Shown here: positions 13,246 to 22,919 of the stretch, piece after piece
Numbering within the stretch: position 1 is the stretch's first letter
Layout of the letters: every line of letters begins with the position of its first letter
DNA from: Panicum virgatum
Lineage: Eukaryota > Streptophyta > Magnoliopsida > Poales > Poaceae
Direction of reading: 5' to 3'
DNA length: 64,000 nucleotides
NCBI RefSeq assembly: GCF_016808335.1
Contig: NC_053146.1
Location: 27,434,938-27,498,937 of the forward strand
Made by a program: the position numbers and the translations under genes
Notes under the pieces: model-generated
Told to the model about the DNA's origin: nothing
Seen by the model: the letters and a program-made list of their open reading frames with translations, nothing else
Database searches by the model: none

Positions 13246-13466
13246 ATTTCTGTAGTAGTGTTTAGAAACAAAAGGCAATTGAAAAGTTTAGACAATATGA
13301 TTTGGAATCCAAAATGCATATTATATTGTATGCAGATTTTAATTAATGAACAAACAATAGGCATATTAATTATTTTGTTTCTTTCTAAAAATAACAAATA
13401 GGTTGCTCTGTTACCCACTCTAATTTTACAACTATGTAACTTAACAAGGGTGAAAAGGTATTTCAT

Positions 13467-13792
13467 TTACTGCAAGTTTATATCAGATGGGAAGTAGCTT
13501 GAGCTCTCAAGCAAATTAACTATATCATCCAAGCAGCTGCGGAGCACATGAGCATGGATGACCATCTCCATGTATTCTTTTTCCACAAGAAGCTTCCACT
13601 TATGGCTCATCATGTGGTCACCATTGTGCATCCATCCACCATACACTGTCCTAAAAATCCTAGAAAAAATAAATATACAAACTACTCAGGATAATGTAGA
13701 TGCACGTGTTTTTGGCAACAACGAAGAGATAATCCACATTTTGCTCTAATAGTGCATCTCTAGCACCCAGAAGTGTCCTTACACATGCTAGT
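13467..13792 (-). pseudogene. terminal exons of an unidentified host gene
   Basis: Read on the minus strand, an exon (13792 to 13706) is preceded by an acceptor-like tttctctag and followed by a GT donor. It joins in frame to a last exon (13659 to 13467) that follows ttttttctag and ends with TAA. The joined reading frame of about 93 residues looks like ordinary globular protein: it contains RTLLGARDALLEQNVDYLF, then VYGGWMHNGDHMMSHKWK, and ends LLESSSYFPSDINLQ. The intervening intron would be only 46 bp, shorter than usual in plants, suggesting a deletion. I do not recognise the family. The 5' part of the gene is missing or scattered. Confidence 0.45.
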
Positions 13793-14289
13793 CTAGAGAA
13801 ACAAGATGGAATTGATCACAAAGAATCAATTTGAGATAACACAGTAAAAAGAGAAGAGAAACTCAAAGCGTCTCTCATGCACAAAGAAGGAATCGATGAC
13901 CGTCCACCATAGCTCGAAATCATGTCATGCAATTGCCATTGGATTCGACAATAGCATCTACTGTACATTTATATTATTTTACAGATTCTATCTTTAAATC
14001 ACTTGTAATTATTATCCCTCTCAATCGATGATGTGAGTTGAATGTGAGCTCAGTCTGATGCACAGACAGAACTAATAACAAAATTTTGTGCTAGTGATAT
14101 TTGAATTGGTGTATGGGCTCTATAGGCAGCAGCTAACTCGGGATACTAATCATTCAATACAATTCTCTGAATTCAAAATTTCATGAAGACACATGGCAGT
14201 CGCAGCTCAGATGTTTCAATGGATAATTTCAACAAACACCTAGCATGCATCGGTGAGAGGTGCGTACTGCTGAGAGGTGTACATTGTCA

Positions 14290-14560
14290 CATCGATGCCT
14301 TAGTATTCAGCAATGCTGCCGGCAATGACGCCGCGCGCCACGCTGTCGCGTTCGCCTCGTATCTTCTTGTCCTCCTTGCACCTCGCCGCCTCGGGCTCCG
14401 GGAGCAGGCTGTGCACCAAGAGGGCGGCAAAGTGGCCCCGACCCACGCAGAGGTCGAGCACGAGGTGGATCGGGAGGAGAGGCAGATAGGGAGCAAAGGG
14501 CGGCATAGATCGGGATGGGGAAGAACAATTTTCTGTTTGATGAATTTCCCATATCCATCA
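14290..14560 (-). pseudogene. possible 5' exon of a host gene (methyltransferase-like motif)
   Basis: On the minus strand a GC-rich frame reads LPIHLVLDLCVGRGHFAALL followed by a charged stretch, ending in IAEY and a stop. The VLDLCVGRGHF segment resembles a SAM-binding glycine motif, but one motif is weak evidence. It could be the 5' exon of the gene whose last exons lie at 13467-13792, since the strand agrees. Between them (13793-14289) I see nothing I can assign, and from 14640 to 15110 only AT-rich sequence with degenerate tttagtttattta repeats. Confidence 0.25.
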
Positions 14561-15109
14561 GGACTCAGGAAAGAAATCGGGATGTCGCGATCTCGCGGAG
14601 GCGCGGGTGAGGGTGGGTAAGGTGTCCATCGAGGTGAAAAAAAAAGTTAGCGATTTTTGGCAGAAGTATCCCAACTCGTGGTTTCTATGGGTCTGCATCC
14701 TCACACCTTCCTCAACCCTAATAGACACAGATCCGCCATGAGACATACAGTGGACCCAATTTAAATATCAAATATTTTTAAAAGTTTTCGATCTTTATAG
14801 TACAGATTATTTTACTTAGTTTAGTTGCAATTTTTTTAAAATTGCATTAGAATGTACTGTATAGAATTAGTTTATTTAGATTTTTTTACAATTTTATATT
14901 TTAGTTTATTTAGAATTTAGATTCTAAATTACATTGATTATGGTTTAGTTAGGTTATTTTTTATTTGATATTTTAGTTTATTTATAATTTTTATTCTAAT
15001 TTACTATGAGTAGGGGTTTAGTTAGGTTTTGTATATAAAATTAGTTATTTTAGAGATAACTAGATATTGTAGTTTCCAAAGATTACTATATACAATATTT
15101 TTTCAAGTG

Positions 15110-15501
15110 TTCCATGAATGTGCATGTGTCAATTGTAGATTCAATTATTTCATATAATTTAGATACTCTAATTGATTAATTGTAGTTTAATTATTTTTTG
15201 TTAGCTTATTAACTAGGTTTAGCTTAGATTTAATTACTCCATAGTTAATAATGAATTACGTGCATGCACACGCACACTCTCTCTCCAGCTGGTGTGCACA
15301 CACTCTATCATATTCACTCTCTCTCTCTCTCTATCTTCAGCTTGCACACACACTCAGCTCTCTCCCACACACTCTCTCTCACACACAGACTCTCTCACTC
15401 TCTCGCTCTCTCTCTTTCTCACACACACATTCATTGACTCTCTCTCTCCATCGAGCTCGCGCGCGCACACATTAGCTCTCTCTCTCACGCACACTTTCTG
15501 T
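15110..15501 (+). repeat. CACTA-2 left-flank repeat with CT-rich microsatellite
   Basis: The first about 190 bases match the flank of CACTA-1 at 1222-1460. After that, 15310-15500 is a long tract of ctctct, cacaca and related short repeats that is much shorter at the CACTA-1 flank. Short ORFs encoding Ser/Leu/His runs across it are microsatellite artefacts. Confidence 0.8.
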
Positions 15502-15565
15502 CACTACTACAAAACAGGCCTTTGTTCCTGGCCATTTGTCCCGGCAGCCTTTGGGCCCGGGACAA

Positions 15566-15795
15566 TAGGTGGCTTTTGTCCCGGGTCCAACGGCTAGCCG
15601 GGCCAGCGGGGGGACGGGGGCCTTTTGTCCCGGTTGGAGACACCAACCGGGACAAAATGGGAGACTTTTGTCCCGGTTGGTGGTTCCAACCGGGACAAAA
15701 GGCCCGCGTAGCCTTTTGTCCCGGTTGGAACCACCAACCGGGACAAAAGTCCCCCCTTTTGTCCCGGTTCGTGCCTCCAACCGGGACAAAAGGCC
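15566..15795 (+). repeat. left subterminal palindrome array of CACTA-2
   Basis: Four clean palindromes of about 35 bp have arms ttttgtcccggttgg and ccaaccgggacaaaa and centres of 5-7 bases, and follow a first half-unit with gtcccgggtcc. Units alternate in the orientation of their centres (gagacacc, tggttcc, gaaccacc). They are presumed TnpA binding sites. Confidence 0.92.
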
Positions 15796-16329
15796 TTCCC
15801 TTATCCCCTTCCCTCTCCCCCCGCCCGAGCCATTCAGCTCACTTGTTTTCTCTGTTCTTGGCTCGGGATAGAGGAGTTCTTGCTCATTTCTTCACCACAT
15901 TTGTGAAGATCTTTGATTCCCCGTCCATCCATCTGCTCTAAAGGTTTGGGGCTTGTTTTTCTCTTCTTCCTTGGCTTGTATAGCTCATTTCATACTTTAG
16001 AAATAGAGAAAATGTGTAGCTAGCTCATTTCTTGGACATTATTTTGCTAGCTAGATTGCATATATATGTAGGCGTAATTTTCTTTTAGATTTAGATGAGT
16101 ATATGGATAGTAGAAATTTTTAGAATGAGTGTAGATACTTCATGTGATGTACTTGTATATATGACCATATTGTGGATAGTTGATTTTTTTATTCGTGAAT
16201 GAATTAATGAAATGAGTATATTATAGAATTTTTTGTATTATGAATGGATTATTTTGACACTCTAGTGATGTATTTAATCAGGCTCACATTGAAACCATCT
16301 AGAAGCTAAAAAAATCTTTATTTCGAAAC

Positions 16330-16640
16330 AAGTATACGTCGTTAATCTCCATCCAACGGTGATGGCACTACCTTTCAGGGATACACGATGCGCTATAAGG
16401 ACGTCGCAAATCGGTTGGTCGCATCACCAGCACTTCCGATTGATAAGAAGACAGCATTTGACGCAGTCAGCATGCCGTTGTTGTACTGAGAGCATATGAA
16501 CGAGCATGCTGCCTGTGCCAAGTGCTGTGCCTATTAATCGTAAATGTTGGTGCTGCGACTAGCCGATTGGTGACATCCTTGTACCGCACCGTGTCCCCCC
16601 GAAAGGCAGTGTCATCACCGCAGGGTTGAGGTTACTGACA
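16330..16640 (+). other. conserved leader block upstream of the CACTA-2 genes
   Basis: This is the counterpart of 2281-2600 in CACTA-1, with few substitutions and one short indel. It includes the segments gatggcactacctttc and gataagaagacagcattt. No long frame is open in either copy. It may be a 5' untranslated exon, a regulatory segment, or captured foreign DNA. From 15830 to 16330 the leader is otherwise AT-rich with no feature I can name. Confidence 0.45.
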
Positions 16641-16935
16641 TATACATTTTCAGAAATAAAGGTTTATTTTTCTTCTAGAGGGTTTCTGGATATTGAAAAG
16701 AGTGTACTCCTGGAACTGAAGGGTGTCAAAGTAATTAGAAGTTATAGAGATTTCTTTCAATTAATTAGAGATTTCTTGAGGATTAATGATACATTTCGTC
16801 TTTTTTTATATAATTTCATTGTTATTTGCAAGAGTTATTAATCTGATCATTGTAATTGTAATAGTAAATAATTTTTGCTTTGTAATGGTAAGAATTTATA
16901 ATTTTGTGGAAAATAAAGGTATTTTTCAGTAAAAT

Positions 16936-17244
16936 ATGGCTTCAACAGCTGGAGGGAGTGGCGCCGGTGGGGGTGATCGTTGTCCTTCTGGAGAGAAGGG
17001 CACAACTCGAGTAGGTCGTCGGTCCAAAAAACCTAGTGCTTTTCATAGGGCAGCGCTCCGTTATTTGGAAAAAGAATATAGAGAATGCATGGCAAGGGGC
17101 GAGGAACCTCCGTTTGATCTTGAGGATTTATTGCGGCGTTACGGTTCGTCACCACCAAACTCGGAGGTTTCAGCTCCGCCATCTTATTCTGCGCCAGCAA
17201 GAAATCCGTTAGAACATTCTGCGTTCCAACGCAAGGACGGTTGA
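16936..17244 (+). CDS. small conserved CACTA ORF (102 aa), function unknown
   Basis: The ORF starts at ATG (MASTAGGSGAGGG) and ends TGA 216 bases before the transposase start. The N-terminus is glycine-rich, followed by a basic stretch with GRRSKKPSAFHRAALRYLEK, then an acidic and aromatic helix-like segment ending DLEDLLRRYGS and a Pro/Ser-rich tail. There is no signal peptide or membrane segment. Basic plus amphipathic character would suit a DNA- or protein-binding accessory factor, but that is inference. The corresponding ORF in CACTA-1 is recognisable but has stops. It could alternatively be a first exon spliced to the transposase. I recognise no family. Confidence 0.55.
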   Translation: MASTAGGSGAGGGDRCPSGEKGTTRVGRRSKKPSAFHRAALRYLEKEYRECMARGEEPPFDLEDLLRRYGSSPPNSEVSAPPSYSAPARNPLEHSAFQRKDG

Positions 17245-17460
17245 AAACCTATGTGTTGTTGACCGAATTTTTAAATTTCATGTATAGTACTCCTTTGTTA
17301 AGTTCTGTAATGGATTAAGTACCCCTTTTAATTAATCAAGATGTATGATAGATATTGCATATCTTTTAATTATTCATGTTATGTTACATTTAGTTTAATT
17401 TAGGTTTGATATATTTTATTTATTCGATACGTGTAAAGAATTCAAATCGATTTATTTAAA

Positions 17461-20400
17461 ATGCAGATGGACCGGCAATGGATGTACAATGCTGACCGAC
17501 GTTCGAAAGAATTCATTGATGGCCTGCATTATTTTTTGTCTGTGGCTGAGGCAAACAAGCAGAATGGTTTTATGTGCTGCCCGTGTGTTCATTGCAACAA
17601 TAACAAGGATTACTCATCTTCAAGAATCCTACACAGCCACATTTTCGCAAATGGTTTCATGAAAAAGTATGTTTGTTGGACGAAGCACGGAGAACAGGGG
17701 GTTACCATGGAAGACAATGAAGAAGAAGATTTTGACGACCACTTTCCCGGGAATGCTGGAATCGGTGCATTCGATGACGATATTCCCATGGAAGAGCCCG
17801 AAGTAGATGTAGCAGAAAATGATCCCAGCGACGATCTGGGGCAAGCATTGCACAATGTGCAGGCAGACTGTGAGAGTGAAACAGAGAGGTTGAAGTTCCA
17901 GAAGTTGTTAGAGGACCACCATAAGTTGTTGTACCCAGATTGTCAAAATGGATTTAAGAAACTTGGCACCACCTTGGAGTTGCTGCAATGGAAGGCGACA
18001 AATGGTGTATCCGACAAGGGATTTGGTGAATTACTCAAACTTGTTAAAAAAATGCTTCCTAAGGACAATGAATTGCCTGCCACAACGTATGAAGCCAAAC
18101 AACTTGTTTGCCCTTTGGGACTGGAAGTGCAAAAGATACATGCATGCCCCAACGACTGCATCCTCTACCGAGGCGAGTACGAGAATTTGGATGCATGTCC
18201 CGTATGCAGTGCATTGCGTTACAAGATTAGAAAAGATGATCCTGGAGATGTCGAGGGAGAGCCTCCCCGGAAGAGAGTTCCTGCGAAGGTCATGTGGTAT
18301 TTGCCTATAATACCACGTTTGAAGCGTCTGTTTAGAAATAAAGATAATGCTAAGTTGATGCGATGGCACAAAGAGGAACGCAAGAAAGACTCGATGTTGA
18401 GACACCCCGCTGATGGGTCGCAGTGGAGAAAAATAGATAGAACGTACCCTAAATTTGATTTGGATGCGAGAAACATAAGGTTCGGTTTGAGTACGGATGG
18501 CATGAATCCTTTTGGTGAGATGAGCAGTGGTCATAGCACTTGGCCTGTGACTCTTTGTCTGTACAATCTTCCACCATGGCTCTGCATGAAACGAAAGTTC
18601 ATCATGATGCCAGTGCTTATCCCGGGTCCAAAGCAGCCCGGAAATGACATTGATGTGTACCTAAGACCATTGGTCGAAGAACTCTTATTGCTCTGGGGCG
18701 ATGAAGGTGTACGGATGTGGGATGAATACAAACAGGAAAACTTCAACCTACGAGCATTGCTGTTCGTAACGATCAATGACTGGCCTGCTCTTAGTAACTT
18801 GTCAGGACATTCGAACAAGGGATACAAAGCATGCACACACTGTTTAGATGATACCGATAATATATGGTTGACTCACTGTAAGAAGGTTGTATACATGGGT
18901 CATCGTCGGTTTCTTCCCATCAGGCATGCGGTACGAAAGAAGGGCAAGCATTTCAAAGGCCAAGCGGACCACCGAACAAAACCGATGCACCGTAGTGGTA
19001 AAGACGTCTTCAACATGGTAAAAGATCTAGAAGTTGTTTTTGGAAAGGGATCTGGTAGCCAACCTGTTCCGAACGAAAATGGAATGGCGCCCATGTGGAA
19101 GAAGAAATCTATATTTTGGGAGCTACCATATTGGGAAGTCTTAGATGTTCGTCATGCAATTGATGTGATGCACCTCACGAAGAATTTTTGCGTCAACCTG
19201 ATAGCATTCTTGGGAGTGTACGGAAAGACAAAAGATACAGTAGAAGCACGTCAAGAATTGCAACGTATGGAAGAACGAGATGCCTTACATCCACAACAGC
19301 GAGATAATGGACGACAATACTTAAGTCCTGCCAGCTATACTCTTAGCAAGGAAGAGAAAGAAACCATGTTTGACTGCTTGAGCAGTATAAAGGTTCCATC
19401 TGGATACTCATCCAATATAAAAGGAATCTTAAATTTGGCAGAGAAGAAATTTACAAATCTCAAGTCCCATGACTGCCATGTGCTTATGACCGAACTTCTT
19501 CCGGTTGTGCTGCGGGGGATTCTGCCTGATAACGTCCGGTTAACCATCGTGAAGATATGTGCCTTCCTCAACGCAGTTTCTCAGAAGATAATTGACCCGG
19601 AGAATTTGATAAAGCTGCAAAACGATGTGGTGCAATGTCTTGTTGGCTTTGAGCTGATATTTCCACCATCTTTCTTCAACATCATGACACATCTTCTAGT
19701 GCACCTTGTCAAAGAGATTGATATTCTCGGACCAGTATTTCTACACAACATGTTCCCATTCGAAAGGTTCATGGGGGTACTCAAGAAATGTGTTCGTAAT
19801 AGAGCTCGTCCAGAAGGGAGCATCGCCAGTGCGTACGGAACTGAGGAGGTCATTGACTTTTGTGTTGACTTTATTGATGACCTTAAACTGATTGGAGTCC
19901 CTGAATCGCGATATGAGGGGAGACTATCTGGAAAGGGTACATTAGGAAAGAAATCTTATGTCTGCACAGATGATTTCTCATTCAAGAAAGCGCATTATAC
20001 GGTTCTTCAACAATCATCCTTGGTTGACCCATATATCGAGGAACACAAGAAAATTCTGCTCTCCAATTTCCCGGAAAAGTCTGAGGCATGGATTACACGT
20101 GAGCACATGAACACTTTCTGTAGCTGGTTGCGGAAGCATCTAATGCATAACATGGATATAAGTGAACAACTGTTCTTATTGGCTAGGGGTCCATCTTGGA
20201 ATATCTTAACATACCAAGGGTACGAGATAAATGGAAACACATTTTATACGATAGCCCAAGATAAAAAGAGTACCAACCAAAACAGCGGTGTTCGTATGGA
20301 TGCCACGGACAATAATGGAAAAAAAGACACATATTACGGCTACATTGAAGAGATATGGGAGCTGGATTACGGTCCCAATTTCAAGGTGCCTCTATTTCGT

Positions 20401-20814
20401 TGCCAATGGGTTAAGCTATCTGGAGGAGGGGTAACAAAAGATGAGTATGGGATGACAATAGTTGATCTCAACAATCTTGGGTATAGAGACGAGCCATTTG
20501 TCCTAGCCCAGGATGTCGCTCAGGTTTTCTACATTAAGGACATGTCCAGCAAGCCAAAGAAGGGGATCAACAAGCAAAAGGATGAGCCTAAGCGACACAT
20601 AGTTCTATCAGGAAAGAGAAACATCGTTGGAGTGGAGGACAAGACAGACTTTTCAGAAGAATATAATAATTTTGTTGCCATTCCAGCTTTCGAAGTAAAT
20701 GCTGATCCATGCATCCTGCTAGCCAATGATGATGCTCCATACTTGCGCCGTGATCATAATCAAGGGACATTTGTGAAGAGAAAGTCTGTTACCGCTAATC
20801 CTTCATGTACTTGA
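17461..20814 (+). CDS. TNP2/TnpD-type CACTA transposase (1117 aa), intact
   Basis: This is the catalytic transposase of En/Spm elements, expected to act in the nucleus on the CACTA termini together with a TnpA-type protein. The frame is open from ATG to TGA with no intron. Residues about 3-78 form the transposase-associated domain, with CCPCVHC. A second Cys cluster CPVC lies near 245. The Transposase_21 core runs from about 340 (LSTDGMNPFGEMSSG) to 495, with conserved NLPPWLC, LIPGPKQPG and NDWPAL segments; aspartates in the TDG and NDW motifs are candidate catalytic residues. A DUF4218-like region lies at about 670-800 (HNMFPFERFMGVLKKCVRNR), and a DUF4216-like region at about 965-1030 (NNLGYRDEPFVLAQDVAQVF). 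Length and domain order are typical. The start is the first ATG of the conserved frame and is shared with CACTA-1. Confidence 0.95.
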   Translation: MQMDRQWMYNADRRSKEFIDGLHYFLSVAEANKQNGFMCCPCVHCNNNKDYSSSRILHSHIFANGFMKKYVCWTKHGEQGVTMEDNEEEDFDDHFPGNAGIGAFDDDIPMEEPEVDVAENDPSDDLGQALHNVQADCESETERLKFQKLLEDHHKLLYPDCQNGFKKLGTTLELLQWKATNGVSDKGFGELLKLVKKMLPKDNELPATTYEAKQLVCPLGLEVQKIHACPNDCILYRGEYENLDACPVCSALRYKIRKDDPGDVEGEPPRKRVPAKVMWYLPIIPRLKRLFRNKDNAKLMRWHKEERKKDSMLRHPADGSQWRKIDRTYPKFDLDARNIRFGLSTDGMNPFGEMSSGHSTWPVTLCLYNLPPWLCMKRKFIMMPVLIPGPKQPGNDIDVYLRPLVEELLLLWGDEGVRMWDEYKQENFNLRALLFVTINDWPALSNLSGHSNKGYKACTHCLDDTDNIWLTHCKKVVYMGHRRFLPIRHAVRKKGKHFKGQADHRTKPMHRSGKDVFNMVKDLEVVFGKGSGSQPVPNENGMAPMWKKKSIFWELPYWEVLDVRHAIDVMHLTKNFCVNLIAFLGVYGKTKDTVEARQELQRMEERDALHPQQRDNGRQYLSPASYTLSKEEKETMFDCLSSIKVPSGYSSNIKGILNLAEKKFTNLKSHDCHVLMTELLPVVLRGILPDNVRLTIVKICAFLNAVSQKIIDPENLIKLQNDVVQCLVGFELIFPPSFFNIMTHLLVHLVKEIDILGPVFLHNMFPFERFMGVLKKCVRNRARPEGSIASAYGTEEVIDFCVDFIDDLKLIGVPESRYEGRLSGKGTLGKKSYVCTDDFSFKKAHYTVLQQSSLVDPYIEEHKKILLSNFPEKSEAWITREHMNTFCSWLRKHLMHNMDISEQLFLLARGPSWNILTYQGYEINGNTFYTIAQDKKSTNQNSGVRMDATDNNGKKDTYYGYIEEIWELDYGPNFKVPLFRCQWVKLSGGGVTKDEYGMTIVDLNNLGYRDEPFVLAQDVAQVFYIKDMSSKPKKGINKQKDEPKRHIVLSGKRNIVGVEDKTDFSEEYNNFVAIPAFEVNADPCILLANDDAPYLRRDHNQGTFVKRKSVTANPSCT

Positions 20815-21461
20815 ATCATTTTATATTATTGTATAAAAACATAATCGCAATTCGAATACTTTTATTATATATGTACTGTACAATTATATTTTATGTGTTC
20901 TTTATATTATTTTATATATTTTTCACTTAATTACTAGACTCAATTATAATTTTCATTCAATAATGGATTACTCAACTAATTTTATTTATTTCATGAAATT
21001 ACATTCACATTAACACACTATACTCTTTCACTAACACACACAATCTCACTAACACACACTATCTCTCAAACTCACACACACTACTCATTAATATCATGAA
21101 ATTGCTTAATTTTATCTAAAATTCACTTTTTAAACGTTAATATCGTGATAGAATCCACTTTCTATCGAAAAGCAACAGTTTGAAAAAAAATTTCACCTAA
21201 TATATTTTTGCATGGTCAAAATAACAAATATGATTTCAAAAAAGTTAGATATTTCATTGACCCAATCACTTGAATGAAAATTAATTATTTTTGTTGCGTG
21301 TATCAAGTTTATATAGAGATAATAAGAAATTTTGTTCCATAATTTTTGGAATCATAATTTTATTATCTGAATTAACATATGAAAGCCAATTTTAAATGAG
21401 AAGTAAAAAAGAAACAAAAACAAACATAACATTAGGCGGGAACGAGGGAAAACGGGCCCCT

Positions 21462-21705
21462 TTTGTCCCGGGTGGTAGATCCACCCGGGACTAAAGGTGG
21501 GCCGCGGGCTGGGAATTTTCCCGGCCCGCCCAAAAACCCCTTTTGTCCCGGGTGAAGCCACCACCCGGGACAAAAGGTCCTTTTGTCCCGGGTGGTGGCT
21601 TCACCCGGGACAAAAGGGGGGGCCTTTTGTCCCGGGTGAATCCACGACCCGGGACAAAAGGACCTTTTGTCCCGGGTCGTGGCTTCACCCGGGACAAAAG
21701 GCCCC
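21462..21705 (+). repeat. internal palindrome array of CACTA-2
   Basis: Five palindromes with arms ttttgtcccgggtg and cacccgggacaaaa sit between the transposase and the TnpA-like gene, with an extra gggccgcgggctggg inverted segment between units 1 and 2. They share the outer arm ttttgtcccgg with the terminal arrays but use an inner gtgg/ccac instead of ttgg/ccaa. Neighbouring units are inverted relative to one another, so unit pairs can also pair with each other. The probable role is as a protein-binding or regulatory array. Confidence 0.92.
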
Positions 21706-21749
21706 CCCCCATATATTTCCTTCCTCCTTCGCCCTTCTCCTAACACTTG

Positions 21750-22010
21750 GTTTCTCATCTCTGCGCCCGTCCTGCTCCCCCCACCGCGCGAGCCGATCGA
21801 GCACCGCCGCCATCGACGTCGCCGCCGCCCAGAGCCCCGACCTCACGCCGCCGCCCAGAGCCACCGCCGCCGCCGTCCTGCTCCCCCCACCGCGCGAGCC
21901 GAGCACCGCCGCCATCGACGTCGCCGCCGCCCAGAGCCCGCCCCGACCTCACGCCGCCGCCCAGAGCCCGCCCCGACCTCACGCCGCCGCCAAGGTGCTC
22001 AAATTTAGTG
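21750..22010 (+). promoter_or_regulatory. GC-rich tandem-repeat leader upstream of the CACTA-2 TnpA-like gene
   Basis: The sequence is made of gccgccgcccagagcc-type units in imperfect tandem, with two copies of a longer unit beginning tcctgctccccccaccgcg. It follows the internal palindrome array directly and is probably the promoter or 5' leader of the TnpA-like gene. Overlapping long frames on both strands (Ala/Pro/Arg-rich) are compositional and are not called as genes. Confidence 0.4.
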
Positions 22011-22850
22011 CAAAGAAGTAGTAAAACTTTTGCATCGTTAAGGGAGTTAGAGGTTCAATTTCGGCACCTCATATTTTTGTACAACAATATTCTTATGCAA
22101 AAATTTTATTGTGATTTGAGCAAGATATTAAATTCGTGACGATTTCTACTTTCATTTTGTGATGTTTTCAGATGTTTGCCACAGAAACTGGGCCCAAACT
22201 AGAGTCCATATGGATTATTTGCAAATATATAATGAAAATTTATAAATTGTCATAGATCCTGTCTATTTATGGCAGTTTTCGTAAATTTCACCAAAAATCT
22301 ATCATACATTTAAGGATTTCTTGTAGCAGTAGAAATGAGTTATTTTTTGATTCGCTCCTTAAAAAAAAGGGGTGTTCCTACAAATTATTTTTGTAGTAGT
22401 GATAAAAGGGTACACTAATAAGTCTTTAGATAGATGAAGTTTGAACAGGGGTGAAAAGACATATACTTAGGGTTCCACAAATTACTACAGAATATCAACA
22501 ACGGTATTATGTAAAAAAATGAATAAATTAAAAGAGAGAAACAGTAAAGATATCAGCAGAAGCAGTGATTTGACGACTAAAGTACTAATTAACCCAGTAA
22601 CGGAGACTAAAGAAATACAATTATTTTGTTGCAATTGGGTTCTCCAACGGAGAGTTAAAGAAGATGATTCATTATGTCGATTCACAAAGCAAATAGCCTT
22701 CTCTCAATCTTGAGGGGAATTTCAAAATAGCATCCGTACGAGATCAATACAAACACAGGTACATCATAAACTGGCCCAGCTTAGCTGGCACATGCATGAC
22801 TCTTCAACAAACGCGCACACATGCAAACAATTCTCCGTTACTTAGTCAAA
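22010..22850. other. copy-specific block with a cryptic CACTA-like terminus
   Basis: In this block CACTA-2 and CACTA-1 (8090-8870) have unrelated sequence of similar length, although both flanks align. Inside, at about 22389-22401, is ttttgtagtagtg, the same 13 bases that end CACTA-2, oriented as a right terminus. No matching left terminus or palindrome array lies next to it. The block therefore looks like sequence acquired from, or together with, another CACTA end. No gene is seen in it; the 64-codon frame at 22519 is not convincing. Confidence 0.6.
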
Positions 22851-22919
22851 TGCTCGCAAATATGTGGATTATTTAGATAATTTTTTAAGGGTTTTATTTG
22901 TATTCATATTTTAGTTACG

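Larger units (their letters stand above)
1471..13260 (+). mobile_element. CACTA-1: full-length CACTA (En/Spm) transposon, degenerate
   Basis: The left end begins cactactaaacaggcc and the right end finishes ctgtagtagtg, giving the inverted CACTACTA termini of the superfamily. Both sides are flanked by the 3-bp duplication ttt (1468-1470 and 13261-13263). Inside are palindrome arrays at both ends and in the middle, a TNP2-type transposase pseudogene and a TnpA/Ulp1-type pseudogene, all on the plus strand. Layout and sequence match CACTA-2 almost throughout, at roughly 97 percent identity by eye in the transposase region. Frameshifts and stops in both genes make it non-autonomous today. The AT-rich stretch 6756-7390 and the tail after 12645 hold no gene. 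Confidence 0.95.

Noticed and set aside
15251..15600. ORFs encoding Ser/Leu/His/Thr repeats
   Set aside because: They come from the ctctct/cacaca microsatellite left of CACTA-2 and have no independent support.
15566..15795. Regular repeats resembling a CRISPR array
   Set aside because: The units are perfect palindromes at transposon ends, without unique spacers of constant length, in a plant genome with no cas genes.
21060..21090. cactactcat as a possible left terminus of an element nested in CACTA-2
   Set aside because: The same sequence stands at the equivalent place in CACTA-1 (near 7012), it lies in a simple cacaca tract, and it lacks the following acaaaa and palindromes.
21497..22139. 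Ala/Pro-rich ORFs after the internal array
   Set aside because: They arise from tandem gccgccgcccagagcc units and the palindromes, in multiple overlapping frames.
22519..22713. 64-codon ORF in the CACTA-2 specific block
   Set aside because: It is too short, with no homology to CACTA-1 and no splice or domain context.
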